From Cetobacterium sp. 2A (GTDB taxonomy: Bacteria; Fusobacteriota; Fusobacteriia; Fusobacteriales; Fusobacteriaceae), in contig NZ_JACFAJ010000006.1 of assembly GCF_014250685.1 (NCBI RefSeq), positions 1,235,303 to 1,299,302 on the forward strand: a stretch of 64,000 nt of DNA, in the 5' to 3' direction. Of this stretch, positions 1 to 8,848 are shown piece by piece; the stretch's first letter is position 1, and each line of letters starts with the position of its first letter. Both the position numbers and the translations under genes were made by a program. The notes beneath the pieces are model-generated. The model was not told where the DNA came from, ran no database searches, and saw nothing but the letters and a program-made list of their open reading frames with translations.

Positions 1-2
1 AT

Positions 3-116
3 TCTACTTATAATTTTGTAGAAAAAATCCAGTTACTTGATTCAATCACAGAAAATGAAATTAAAGGGAATAGAATTAAGGCTTATAGAAAGCTTTGTAA
101 AATTACCTTTGAATAA
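3..116 (+). CDS. 3' end of an unidentified upstream gene
   Basis: An open frame runs in from the window edge and ends with TAA at 114-116, giving the last 37 codons of a protein rich in Lys, Ile and Glu (ending KLCKITFE). No start or recognisable motif lies inside the window. The next gene begins 21 bases further on behind a GAGGTGG ribosome binding site, so the two are probably co-transcribed. The fragment is too short to assign a family. Confidence 0.5.
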   Translation, partial: STYNFVEKIQLLDSITENEIKGNRIKAYRKLCKITFE

Positions 117-137
117 AGATAAATAACGAGGTGGAAA

Positions 138-923
138 ATGCTTATTAAAAAGTTGAACAAAGAAAAATTCTTTGAAGAATTTTCTATAACAGAGGAGTAT
201 TTTCAATCTACAGGATTAGATTGGAATGAGTTAGAAAAAATATATCAAGATTACTTAACTTTAGTACCATACTTGGAAAAAGAAGCAGAGCATATATTGT
301 CAAAACTCATTGATGCTGGTGGAGTTCATTCTATAAGAAGAAGAGTAAAAAAGCCAGAACATCTAATTGAAAAAATAGTTAGAAAAGGAACAAAATACGT
401 TGATAGAAATATTAATGTAGATAACTATAAAGAGATTATAACAGATTTGATAGGGATAAGAGTACTACATCTATTTAAGGATGATTGGAAGAATATTCAT
501 GAAGAAATAACAAGGCTTTGGGATACTAAAGAAGTTCCTCAAATTAATATAAGAAGGGGAGATTATAATTTAGAAAAACTCAGAGATAGTATAGCAGACT
601 TGAACTGTGATATTATAGTTAGAGACCACGGATATAGATCAATTCATTATTTGATTGGTGTACCAGTTACTAAGTCTGATCAAGTTTTAGTAGAGATACA
701 GGTTAGAACGGTTTTTGAGGAGGCCTGGAGTGAAATAGATCATCTCATGAGGTATCCTTATGACATTGATAACCCAGTAATTACAGAATATTTAGCTATT
801 TTCAATAGAATTGTTGGAAGTGCAGATGAGATGGGAATGTTTATAAAGAAAATGAAAAAAGAGTTTTCAAATGAAAAAGAATCGGATTTTAGTTCAAGAG
901 AACTAGATATGAAATTTAGATAA
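138..923 (+). CDS. RelA/SpoT-domain protein, probable small alarmone synthetase
   Basis: This 261-residue protein has a (p)ppGpp synthetase-type nucleotidyltransferase domain at about residues 65-205. Visible landmarks are an Arg-rich segment at 67-70, D103 followed by LIGIRV, the GYRSIHY motif at 165-171 and EIQVRT at 186-191, followed by WSEIDH. It lacks the HD hydrolase, TGS and ACT domains of long RelA/SpoT enzymes, so it belongs with the stand-alone synthetases that transfer pyrophosphate from ATP to GDP or GTP in stress. The N-terminal 60 residues and the charged C-terminal tail do not match a family I recognise. The start follows a GAGGTGG site. Substrate and activation signal cannot be read from the sequence. 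Confidence 0.85.
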   Translation: MLIKKLNKEKFFEEFSITEEYFQSTGLDWNELEKIYQDYLTLVPYLEKEAEHILSKLIDAGGVHSIRRRVKKPEHLIEKIVRKGTKYVDRNINVDNYKEIITDLIGIRVLHLFKDDWKNIHEEITRLWDTKEVPQINIRRGDYNLEKLRDSIADLNCDIIVRDHGYRSIHYLIGVPVTKSDQVLVEIQVRTVFEEAWSEIDHLMRYPYDIDNPVITEYLAIFNRIVGSADEMGMFIKKMKKEFSNEKESDFSSRELDMKFR

Positions 924-928
924 ATAAA

Positions 929-957
929 AGGCCTGCGAAAATTCGTAGGCCTTTTTA
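929..957. terminator. Bidirectional terminator between convergent genes
   Basis: A 10-bp stem (929-938 with 943-952, AGGCCTGCGA and its complement, one G-U pair) with a 4-nt loop is followed by a T run on the plus strand. It is preceded by A residues that serve the opposite strand. It can end both the RelA-like gene and the convergent alcohol dehydrogenase gene. Confidence 0.85.
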
Positions 958-971
958 TAGTTAAACTTTAT

Positions 972-2120
972 TTATAAAGATTTTTTATATATTTCAATTA
1001 TTTCATCGAGTGTAGCTTGTCTGGGATTTGTCAATCCACAAACATCTTTTAAAGCATTAGTAGCTAATTCGTTAAAGTCAGATTCTTTAGCTCCTAACTG
1101 AGCTATTCCACTTGGAATTCCAACATCTTTAGAAAGTGTTTTGATTGCTTCAACTGCAGCTTTTGCACCTTGAATATCATCCATATTAGAAACATCAACA
1201 CCCATTAATTCTGCAATTTTTTTAAGTCTACCAGCTGAAACATTTAAGTTGAACTCTTCAACATGCGGAAGTAAAATAGCGTTACAAACTCCGTGTGGAA
1301 GGTCATAGAAGCCACCTAATTGATGAGCCATAGCGTGAACATATCCAAGAGAAACATTATTAAAAGCCATTCCAGCAAGATATTCGGCATATGCCATTTT
1401 ATCTCTAGCTTCTAGATCATTACCGTCGGCAACTACTTTTCTTAAATATTGAGAAATCAATGTAATAGATTTTTCAGCACAAGCATCAGTAAGTGGATTT
1501 GCAATTGTTGATACATAGGCTTCTATAGAATGAGTTAAAGCATCCATACCGGTAGCTGCAGTTAATCCTTTTGGCATGGCAACCATAAGTTCGGGGTCAT
1601 TGACAGCAATGAGCGGAGTAACATGTTTATCAACTATTGCCATTTTTATATGTCTATCTTCATCAGTAATTATACAAAATCTAGTCATTTCTGATGCAGT
1701 TCCTGCTGTAGTATTTACAGAAAAAAGAGGCAGTTGAGGATTTTTGGATTTATCTAACCCCTCATAATCTTTTATAGTTCCACCATTTGTAGCTAAGAGT
1801 GCGATTCCTTTAGCAGCATCGTGAGGTGATCCACCACCAAATGAAATTATAAAATCACAATTATCTTTTTTTAAAATTTCAAGGCCATCGTTAACATTTT
1901 TAACAGTAGGATTTGGTTTTGTCTTGTCATAAATAAAATATTGAACATCAATAGAATCTAGAACATCAGTAAGTTTTGAAACAAGTCCGATATTAACTAA
2001 AATATGGTCTGTTACTATAAGTGCTTTTTTAAAATTTCTGTTTGAGATTTCTTTTCCTAATTCTGAAAGTGATCCAGGACCCATTAGGCTAATTTGGGGC
2101 ATAAAAAAACTGTAGTTCAT
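972..2120 (-). CDS. Iron-containing alcohol dehydrogenase (1,3-propanediol/lactaldehyde reductase type)
   Basis: The 382-residue product is a full-length group III alcohol dehydrogenase. The dinucleotide-binding GGGSPHD motif is at 95-101 and NTTAGTASE at 136-144. The four metal ligands fall where expected: D193, H197, H262 and H276, the last in LPHGV. It is close in sequence to 1,3-propanediol dehydrogenase (DhaT) and FucO, which reduce 3-hydroxypropanal or lactaldehyde with NADH, and to butanol or ethanol dehydrogenases. No glycerol dehydratase or fucose genes are nearby, so the physiological aldehyde is unknown; a fermentative NADH-recycling role is likely. It is a single-gene unit with a GGAGG site. 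Confidence 0.9.
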   Translation of the reverse strand: MNYSFFMPQISLMGPGSLSELGKEISNRNFKKALIVTDHILVNIGLVSKLTDVLDSIDVQYFIYDKTKPNPTVKNVNDGLEILKKDNCDFIISFGGGSPHDAAKGIALLATNGGTIKDYEGLDKSKNPQLPLFSVNTTAGTASEMTRFCIITDEDRHIKMAIVDKHVTPLIAVNDPELMVAMPKGLTAATGMDALTHSIEAYVSTIANPLTDACAEKSITLISQYLRKVVADGNDLEARDKMAYAEYLAGMAFNNVSLGYVHAMAHQLGGFYDLPHGVCNAILLPHVEEFNLNVSAGRLKKIAELMGVDVSNMDDIQGAKAAVEAIKTLSKDVGIPSGIAQLGAKESDFNELATNALKDVCGLTNPRQATLDEIIEIYKKSL

Positions 2121-2202
2121 TTTAATTCCTCCTTAGTGAAAATCTTTTCAAAGTTTTTAGTATTATTTATTTTATATACCTTATTTTCAAGTATGTCAAG
2201 AC

Positions 2203-2240
2203 AAAATAAAAAAAAGAGAGCCTATAAAATAAGCTCTCTT
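2203..2240 (-). terminator. Terminator of the porin gene
   Basis: An 8-bp stem (2214-2221 with 2233-2240, AAGAGAGC) with an 11-nt loop is followed, reading leftward, by a run of U. It lies directly after the porin stop codon. Confidence 0.8.
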
Positions 2241-2250
2241 TGTGAATTTT

Positions 2251-3366
2251 TTAGAATAGAGTTTTGAATCCTACAGTAACTCTAGGCTGCCAAGTCCAAT
2301 CTTTTGCATCAGATTGATTTTGCTCTGTCCAGTTAACATATTTAGCATGTACCATACCATATACAGTAACGTCGTCAGTTGCTTTGTAGTCAACTTTTAC
2401 GTTAGGTTCCATATATAATTCATAAGTATTTTTGCTTGATCCACCAGTAGTGTTTTCAGTTCTGAATGAGTAAGGGTCATATCCACCCTCGAAGTTAGCA
2501 GATACTTTCCATTGATCCATAGTATATAGAGTATGTGACCAGTATAGGTATGCCTCTACATCTAAAGCCCATAAGTTATCAGTCGTTTCATTTGAGTTAT
2601 AAAGCTTTTTCTCTTGTCCATATGCTTGATAGTATCCATAAAGATTGAATTCAAATGAGAATCCTAAAGGCATTTCATATGTACTGTATAGATTTGCTCC
2701 CATTCTATTATAGTAGTTAGAGTCGTTAGTAGACCATCCATATCTATATGCTGGAGCTATAATAAACATATTATTTTCAAACCAATCAGGTGTCCATTCT
2801 GACACATAATCTTTGAACTCAAATCTTGCTGTATATTCAGCATATTGAGAGTCTTTTGCTCTAAGTATGTTAGCATTATTTCCATCGTCAAGAATAAATT
2901 GCTCCATTCCATTAGAACCAGTATAAGTTCTATACTCAAGTCTATGAGTTAAGTCAACTTTAGAATCTCCTAAGTATCCAGTATTATAGTAATATCTGAA
3001 TCTCATGTCACTGAAGTCCCCATGATCAGCAATTCTTCTTTCGTTAGGATGATATTTATTTTCAGCAGCTTGGAAAGCTCTGTACTCTCTAATTCTCCAT
3101 TCTAACTTTTGGTTTTCTGTAAATTTCAAATTACCTTGGAATTGTGCTCTTCCATAATCAGCAGAATCATGTTCATCTTCCCCATAATAAGTGTATGATA
3201 AATCTGCATTTCCACTAGGTTTAAATTTTTGAACGATTTCTTCTACAACTATTGCTTCTACAATAATTTCTTTAGAATTTTCAATAGGTGCTGTAACGAT
3301 TTCTTTAGCTTGTGCCATTGCAGCTACTGCTAAAAATGAAGACAGTAATAAAAACGTTTTTTTCAT
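2251..3366 (-). CDS. Outer-membrane porin-like beta-barrel protein
   Basis: The 371-residue product begins with a classical signal peptide (MKKTFLLLSSFLAVAAMAQA, cleavage after AQA). The mature part has alternating polar and aromatic residues typical of transmembrane beta strands, and it ends in VTVGFKTLF; the terminal Phe is the usual BAM recognition residue. A stretch of Glu/Val/Ile near residues 25-46 precedes the barrel. It resembles the porin-like outer-membrane proteins abundant in fusobacteria. The gene is divergent from an OmpR-type two-component system and shares its 176-bp intergenic region, so regulation by that system is a reasonable inference. The function, a general pore or a specific channel, is not known. 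Confidence 0.75.
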   Translation of the reverse strand: MKKTFLLLSSFLAVAAMAQAKEIVTAPIENSKEIIVEAIVVEEIVQKFKPSGNADLSYTYYGEDEHDSADYGRAQFQGNLKFTENQKLEWRIREYRAFQAAENKYHPNERRIADHGDFSDMRFRYYYNTGYLGDSKVDLTHRLEYRTYTGSNGMEQFILDDGNNANILRAKDSQYAEYTARFEFKDYVSEWTPDWFENNMFIIAPAYRYGWSTNDSNYYNRMGANLYSTYEMPLGFSFEFNLYGYYQAYGQEKKLYNSNETTDNLWALDVEAYLYWSHTLYTMDQWKVSANFEGGYDPYSFRTENTTGGSSKNTYELYMEPNVKVDYKATDDVTVYGMVHAKYVNWTEQNQSDAKDWTWQPRVTVGFKTLF

Positions 3367-3417
3367 AAAAATCCCCCTTGAATTTTAGAAAACCCGATTA
3401 ATCAGGTATGGAGATAT

Positions 3418-3542
3418 TTTAATATATTAAACTATTCTTTTATGTGATGAAATTATGAAAAAATGTTCACATTGTAAACTACATTTATATTTGACATTTT
3501 CTAAGTTTTAAAGTAATCTTTGGATGAAAGGTAGGGGGAAGT
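3418..3542. promoter_or_regulatory. Divergent promoter region of porin and two-component operon
   Basis: The region contains a 14-bp perfect palindrome TTTAATATATTAAA (about 3418-3431), probably part of the porin promoter. It also holds a 30-bp element at 3444-3473 that recurs, 25 of 30 identical, at 5535-5564 on the far side of the two-component operon. A strong purine-rich site (AGGGGGAAGT) precedes the response regulator start. Binding by the adjacent OmpR-type regulator is inferred from position only. Confidence 0.4.
3444..3473. repeat. Copy 1 of a 30-bp repeat flanking the two-component operon
   Basis: The sequence begins GTGATGAAATTATGAA and ends TTCACATT. Its ends GTGA and TCAC form an inverted pair. 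Copy 2 is at 5535-5564 with five differences, all in the centre, so the conserved ends and the ATTATGAA core look like protein contacts. Confidence 0.55.
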
Positions 3543-4199
3543 ATGAAAAAAATTTTACTTGTAGAAGATGAAAAAGATTTAAGAAATATGATAAAGAAAT
3601 ATTTAATAAAGCAAGATTTTTTAGTTTTAGAAGCAGATAATGGAGAAAAGGCTTTAGAGCTATTTTATAAAGAGAATTTTGATTTAGTACTATTGGATGT
3701 TATGTTACCCAAAAGAGATGGGTGGAGTATATGTCGAGAGATAAAGAAGTATACGAATATTCCAGTTATAATAATGACATCTCATTCAGAAGAGGATGAT
3801 GAGGTATTCGGATTTGAAGTTGGAGCCGATGACTTTGTTAGAAAACCATTTAGTTTAAAGGTTTTGGTAGCAAGAATGAATAAACTCTTAAAGCCATCTG
3901 CACAAAGCACAAAAATAAAAGTAGGAGAATTGACAATAGATGAAGTAGCTCACACTGTAGAAATAAGTGGATCGATGGTCAATTTAACTCCAAAAGAGTA
4001 TGAGTTTTTAAATTTCCTTACTAAAAATAAAGAAAAAGTAATATCTAGGGAAAGGATGTTAAACGAGGTTTGGGGGTTTGATTTTTTTGGTGACACTAGA
4101 ACAATAGATACTCATATTAAGTCATTAAGAAAAAAAATAAATAAGGACTGTATTGAAACAGTTAGAGGAATTGGTTACAGATTTAAGGTGAAATTTTAA
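3543..4199 (+). CDS. OmpR/PhoB-family response regulator
   Basis: The 218-residue regulator has an N-terminal receiver domain with acidic pocket E8/D9, phosphoacceptor D52 in LLDVMLP, the Thr/Ser switch in IIMTSHS and K102-type Lys in RKPF. A C-terminal winged helix runs from about 125 to 218 (LTPKEYEFL, RTIDTHIKSLRKKI, VRGIGYRF). It is the first gene of a two-gene operon, and its stop overlaps the kinase start as TAATG, so the two are translationally coupled. The divergent porin gene and the repeated 30-bp element nearby are the obvious candidate targets. Confidence 0.93.
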   Translation: MKKILLVEDEKDLRNMIKKYLIKQDFLVLEADNGEKALELFYKENFDLVLLDVMLPKRDGWSICREIKKYTNIPVIIMTSHSEEDDEVFGFEVGADDFVRKPFSLKVLVARMNKLLKPSAQSTKIKVGELTIDEVAHTVEISGSMVNLTPKEYEFLNFLTKNKEKVISRERMLNEVWGFDFFGDTRTIDTHIKSLRKKINKDCIETVRGIGYRFKVKF

Positions 4200-5392
4200 T
4201 GTTTTTAATTTTTAGAAAATTGTTTGCAATATTTTTTTTTATTTCAATTTTTGCTTTAACTTCTTTTCATATTTTAAATCGAGCACTTTTTAGAACTAAT
4301 GTATTTAATATCAATGAAAAACAATTTTTTTATTTAAAAAAAATTAAAATTTTAGATGAATATGATTCTCCTAAAACAATAGATAATTTAGGAATGATAT
4401 TTAAAAATATTGATGTTTCAGATCTTCAAGGAGAAGGAAAACTCATCTTTCTTAAACTGTTAGAAAAAACATTTAAAGAAGAAAAAATAGAAAATATACC
4501 TTTACGAGTTCCTAGTTATAAAATTATAAGATTTTATGATGGAACAAATATGTTAAATATTTCTATAAGACTTTCGGAGGATAGTTTTCTTGTAGCGATG
4601 ATGACTCTATCATCGTTGCATGGATACTTTATTTTAAAAAAATATTTATTTTTAACTTCAATTATATTCACGGTCTCTATATGTATTGTTTTAGCGTTTA
4701 TATTCTCTAAAAAAATATTATTTAAAAATGGTTTGAAAAATAGTTTGAAAGAAGCTTTTATGGTTGGAATTGCTCATGATTTGAAAACACCTGTTGCGGT
4801 AATATCTGGATATGTTGAATCCATAAAGGATGGAATAGTAGAAAAAGAAGAAGAGATAGAATATTATAAAATTATAGAAAATCAAATTTCAAATCTTGAT
4901 AGAATGATAAGTGAATTACTGTTTTATTTTAAAATAGAGTCAGAATCTATAAAAATAGAAAAAGAAAATTTATATTTTAAAGAATTTTTAGAAAAAACAA
5001 TTGATAGATTTTCATTAGATATTAAGCAGGTGAACTGGAAATTTTTTGTCGATGATGGAGTTATTTACTCAAATAAAAAGATATTGTCAGTTTTAATTTC
5101 TAATTTGCTTACAAATGCTTTTGATTACTGCGATAAAAGAAAAGAAATTTCTATATGTTTTGAAAATAATATTTTAAAAATTTCGAATAGTTTTGAATAT
5201 GTTTCTGAAAATGAAATTAAAAAATGGATATCTTCGAAAGATAAAATAGATATAAAGAAAGCTAGAAAATATGGTGGATCAGGAATAGGTCTAGGAATAG
5301 TTTATAGATGTTTAGAATTATTAAAATTAAAATCTAAGATGTACTATTGCCCTAACAAGAAACATATAGTTTTTGAAATTATTTTTAAATAA
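4199..5392 (+). CDS. Membrane sensor histidine kinase, partner of the upstream regulator
   Basis: The 397-residue kinase has a first membrane segment at about 5-26, an extracytoplasmic sensor of about 120 residues with no recognised fold, and a second segment at about 148-169. The phosphoacceptor H193 lies in AHDLKTP. The ATPase domain has the N box at about 302-310 (N306) and the glycine loop GGSGIGLGI near 358-367. The C-terminal D/F box is reduced. It overlaps the response regulator by one base and has a very high A+T content. The signal sensed is unknown; the link to the porin suggests envelope or solute sensing, which is inference. Confidence 0.9.
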   Translation: MFLIFRKLFAIFFFISIFALTSFHILNRALFRTNVFNINEKQFFYLKKIKILDEYDSPKTIDNLGMIFKNIDVSDLQGEGKLIFLKLLEKTFKEEKIENIPLRVPSYKIIRFYDGTNMLNISIRLSEDSFLVAMMTLSSLHGYFILKKYLFLTSIIFTVSICIVLAFIFSKKILFKNGLKNSLKEAFMVGIAHDLKTPVAVISGYVESIKDGIVEKEEEIEYYKIIENQISNLDRMISELLFYFKIESESIKIEKENLYFKEFLEKTIDRFSLDIKQVNWKFFVDDGVIYSNKKILSVLISNLLTNAFDYCDKRKEISICFENNILKISNSFEYVSENEIKKWISSKDKIDIKKARKYGGSGIGLGIVYRCLELLKLKSKMYYCPNKKHIVFEIIFK

Positions 5393-5408
5393 AATTTCCC
5401 AAAAAATT

Positions 5409-5487
5409 TATAAGTCCGCTTTCAAGATACATTCTCTTTATTCTTTGGGAGAAATCTGGAGAAAATTGAATTTGTCAGCGGACTATA
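5409..5487. other. Structured element between convergent genes
   Basis: Between the kinase stop and the nrdB stop, TATAAGTCCGCT at 5409-5420 and AGCGGACTATA at 5477-5487 form an 11-bp stem with one bulged A, closing about 56 nt. A second pairing of 5395-5403 with 5444-5452 (TTTCCCAAA with TTTGGGAGA, one wobble) would cross the first stem as a pseudoknot. TTCTC/GAGAA is an alternative inner hairpin. There is no coding frame or T run. It may be a 3' UTR structure, a small RNA or a small repeat. Confidence 0.4.
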
Positions 5488-5534
5488 GCACTTTTAACTA
5501 CATAATCATTGTAATATATTTCATAATTTTTTTA

Positions 5535-5564
5535 GTGATGGAATTATGAAAGTTTTTTCACATT
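5535..5564. repeat. Copy 2 of the 30-bp repeat flanking the two-component operon
   Basis: The sequence begins GTGATGGAATTATGAA and ends TTCACATT, 25 of 30 positions identical to copy 1 at 3444-3473 and in the same orientation. Its position between two convergent stop codons is unusual for an operator. Confidence 0.55.
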
Positions 5565-5574
5565 TTTTATTGGT

Positions 5575-6621
5575 CTATATTTCGTCCCATCCTTCTATAG
5601 AAGAGCTCATATTATAGCTAGTTACAGTTCCTTCGAAGAAGTTCGATTTAACGCTTCCTTCTCCTTCAGTATCTGCAAAACGCTCAAGATGTTTATAGGG
5701 ATTACTATTAAAATTAGGATAGATAGGAGATATTCCAATACTTTTTAATCTTTCATTTGCTAACCATTTAGTGTATGCTTCTGTTGTTTCTAAAGTTATT
5801 CCTAATATTTTACTTCCAATTATATGTTGAGTCCATAAAATTTCCTGTTCCACAGCAATTTTAAACATTTCTATAATCTCAGAATCGTTAAAGAAATCTG
5901 GATTTTCTTGTCTAATCTCTTTTATAATTTGCTGGAATATAACAACGTGGGAAAGTTCATCTCTATTTATAAGTTTTATAATATCAGATGTACCCATCAT
6001 TTTATTTCTACTAGCTAAAAGATAAAAGAAATTAAATCCGTTGTAAAAATAGATAGCTTCTAAAAGATAATCAGCAATTAAAACCTTAGAAAAATTGGAA
6101 TCATTGGGATTTTCAATAAAAGTCTGATAAATTTCTGCTATGTAACTATTTCTTTCAAATAAAATCGAATCTTCTCTCCATTTATCATAAACTGAGTTTC
6201 TAACTTCTTTTGGAAGAATAGACTCTATTATATACTGGTAGGATTGAGAGTGTACAGCTTCTTGAAAAGTTTGTACAGATAAAACTAAATTAATTTCAGG
6301 TGCTGTGATATAATTAGAAACATTTGAAATATTGTTAGTTTGAATACTATCTAAAAATATTAAAAATGATAAAATACCTTCATATGCCAAATTTTCTTCT
6401 GGAGTTAAATTATAGTAGTCATTTTTATCTTGAGTTAAATCTATTTTTTCTGGAATCCAGAAATTTCCCATCATAGTCCTGTATAATTGGTTAGCCCATT
6501 GATATTTAACATTATTTAAATTGAAAATATTTGTGCTATTTCCCTTTATAATTTTTCTTGATTCTAAGGAATCAATTCCATCTGGATTAAAAAGTTTTTT
6601 TCTATCCACTACAGCTTTCAC
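5575..6621 (-). CDS. nrdB: Ribonucleotide reductase class I, beta subunit
   Basis: The 348-residue subunit supplies the tyrosyl radical for ribonucleotide reduction. All expected dimetal ligands are visible in the ferritin-like helices: D91 (FLDSIQ), E121 and H124 (FQEAVH), E188 (YLLEAIYFY), and E222 and H225 (RDELSH). The radical Tyr is Y128, seven residues after E121, as in the E. coli enzyme. It is the last gene of the glutaredoxin-like/nrdA/nrdB operon and overlaps nrdA by 20 bases. Whether the metal site uses iron or manganese cannot be told; no nrdI is adjacent. An oxygen-dependent enzyme in a presumed anaerobe implies aerotolerance. Confidence 0.93.
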   Translation of the reverse strand: MKAVVDRKKLFNPDGIDSLESRKIIKGNSTNIFNLNNVKYQWANQLYRTMMGNFWIPEKIDLTQDKNDYYNLTPEENLAYEGILSFLIFLDSIQTNNISNVSNYITAPEINLVLSVQTFQEAVHSQSYQYIIESILPKEVRNSVYDKWREDSILFERNSYIAEIYQTFIENPNDSNFSKVLIADYLLEAIYFYNGFNFFYLLASRNKMMGTSDIIKLINRDELSHVVIFQQIIKEIRQENPDFFNDSEIIEMFKIAVEQEILWTQHIIGSKILGITLETTEAYTKWLANERLKSIGISPIYPNFNSNPYKHLERFADTEGEGSVKSNFFEGTVTSYNMSSSIEGWDEI

Positions 6622-8848
6622 ACTCCTCTTTATCTTTAGCTATATTTGAATTCTTTTGAATTGTCCTGATATAATAAATTGATTTACAACCTTTTTTCCA
6701 TGCTGTAAAAAGTATTTCATATATATCTTTGGCTCTTATATCTTTATTTAAATCAAAGAGTAATTCCATAGAAACTCCTTGTGTTATCCATTTCCCAATT
6801 GTTGCCATAATTTCAACATAGATTTTAGGATCAATATTTTTAAATTCAGGATAAAACCACGCTCTATCTTTTAAATATTTCACTGTTCTTGGAACAGCAC
6901 CTTTTTGATTTTTTTCAATATAAAATTTTGCAAATGTTGGATTTACAGAAGCTGTAGCTCCCATAAGTAAAGAAGTTGATGTGTTTGGAGCAATAGCAGT
7001 TAATTCACCATTACGTAAACCAAAATTTTCTATTAAAGAATATACTTCCATCCAATCTTTAGAATATTTTGAACTCTTGCTATAATAATTTTTATCTTTT
7101 CCAAAGAAAATTCCTTTTTCCCACTGAGATCCTTCATAAGCGGGATATGATCCTCTTTCTTTAGATAAGAGGGCAGAAGCTTTCAATGAATAAAGAGAAA
7201 TTTTTTCAAAAAGATTATCAATCTCTTCAATGGAATCCTCATAAATCATAAATTCTCTTGCTAAATAGTCAGCAAGTCCCATAGCTCCAACACCAATGGT
7301 TCTATAAAGCATATTATGTTTATTAGACTCTTTAATGGGAGTAATAGTTAAATCTATCGTATTATCAAGTAATCTAACTGTTAAGCTTACAAATTTTTCA
7401 ATTTCATCATTTTCAATTTCCGCTAAATTTAATGAAACTAAATTACATGTATGTACTTCTCCCATGTCAAAAATATTTTCACCGATATTTCCATTTACCT
7501 TTTCTCTAAAATTAATGGTAGGTGAAAAATTTGAAAAACTCTCCATACAAAGATTTCCGTTTCCTATCATTCCTTTATGAGAGTTATGATTTCCTTCGTT
7601 TGCTCTATCTTTAAAGAAAATATAAGGCATTCCAGTTTCAATTTGGGATTTCATTATATTTTTAAATAATTCTCTTGCATTAATTTCTTTTTTTATTTTA
7701 ATAGAATTATCTATTTCTAATTTTTTATAAAAAACTTCAAATTTTTCGCCATAAAGCTCACATAATTCTATAGAATATTTTTTTCTAATCTCGTAAGGAT
7801 CAAATAAAGTCCACATCTCATTGGCTTCTACTCTTCTCATAAATAAATCCGATGCAACAACTTGGGGATAAATATCGTAAGCTTTTCCTCTTTGATCTCC
7901 ATTCTCTGTTTGTAGTTCTAGAAAATGCTCTATATCCATGTGCCAAGTATCTAGTGCAACAGTTACTGCTCCAGCTCTACGGCCTTGTTGATTGACTGCT
8001 ACAGCTGTATCATTTATAATCTTAATCCATGGAATAACTCCACCACTAGCATTCATGTAACCATTTACTGTTGAACCTTTGGCCCTAACTCTTGAAATGT
8101 TTACTCCGACTCCTCCACCATTTTTACTTATTTTAGCAATAGAATCAATATTATAAAAAATAGATTCTATATTATCATCAATAGCTGTTATAAAACAAGA
8201 TGAAAGGTTTCCTTTAGGAATTCTTAAGTTTGCAAGAATTGGAGTTGCAAGAGATATTTTTTTTAGAGATAAGGCATGATAAAATTCTTTTGCAAATTTT
8301 ATTTTATCCTTTTCGTTAATAGCTAGAAGCATTGAAATGGCCATAAAAACTTCTTGGGGAAGCTCAAACATCTTACCGCTATATTTTATAAGGTATCTTT
8401 GAGAAAGCATATTAGCTCCAGCATAGTCATAGTCCATATCTCTATCAGGATCCATTTCTTTTTCCAATTCCTCAATTTCCTCTTTAGAATATTCTAAAAG
8501 TCTTGAATCGTAGATATTTTTATCTACAGCAGATGTTATAGTTCTATAGAAGTTTCCATAACTAAATCCTCTATTATGATAGACCTCTCTTTCAGCTTCA
8601 ATCATCAAAAGTCTTCCAGCAACAAAAGTCCAATCACTCTCATCGAAACTTGTCATAGAAACAGCTATATTAATAAGAGATTCTTGAATTTTTTTTGTAG
8701 TTATATTTTCTTGATAAATAGAATCAATATGACTTTCTAACTCAACCATATTTACTTCAAGATTTTTACAAGCCTTTATTAACTTCTCACGAATTTTTTC
8801 TATATCCATAGCTTCTCTTTCTCCGGCTCTATTTATAACATACTTCAT
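6602..8848 (-). CDS. nrdA: Ribonucleotide reductase class I, alpha subunit
   Basis: The 748-residue catalytic subunit starts with an ATP-cone allosteric domain (about 1-90). It carries the redox pair, C218 in SSCFI and the Cys of HTCNLVSLNL, and the NLCMES motif holding the thiyl-radical Cys and its Asn/Glu partners. The C-terminal tail ends CESCSG, the CxxC that shuttles electrons from a glutaredoxin or thioredoxin. It overlaps the upstream glutaredoxin-like gene as ATGA and nrdB by 20 bases, so the three form one tight operon. Transcription is probably set by NrdR through the two boxes upstream of the operon. Confidence 0.94.
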   Translation of the reverse strand: MKYVINRAGEREAMDIEKIREKLIKACKNLEVNMVELESHIDSIYQENITTKKIQESLINIAVSMTSFDESDWTFVAGRLLMIEAEREVYHNRGFSYGNFYRTITSAVDKNIYDSRLLEYSKEEIEELEKEMDPDRDMDYDYAGANMLSQRYLIKYSGKMFELPQEVFMAISMLLAINEKDKIKFAKEFYHALSLKKISLATPILANLRIPKGNLSSCFITAIDDNIESIFYNIDSIAKISKNGGGVGVNISRVRAKGSTVNGYMNASGGVIPWIKIINDTAVAVNQQGRRAGAVTVALDTWHMDIEHFLELQTENGDQRGKAYDIYPQVVASDLFMRRVEANEMWTLFDPYEIRKKYSIELCELYGEKFEVFYKKLEIDNSIKIKKEINARELFKNIMKSQIETGMPYIFFKDRANEGNHNSHKGMIGNGNLCMESFSNFSPTINFREKVNGNIGENIFDMGEVHTCNLVSLNLAEIENDEIEKFVSLTVRLLDNTIDLTITPIKESNKHNMLYRTIGVGAMGLADYLAREFMIYEDSIEEIDNLFEKISLYSLKASALLSKERGSYPAYEGSQWEKGIFFGKDKNYYSKSSKYSKDWMEVYSLIENFGLRNGELTAIAPNTSTSLLMGATASVNPTFAKFYIEKNQKGAVPRTVKYLKDRAWFYPEFKNIDPKIYVEIMATIGKWITQGVSMELLFDLNKDIRAKDIYEILFTAWKKGCKSIYYIRTIQKNSNIAKDKEECESCSG

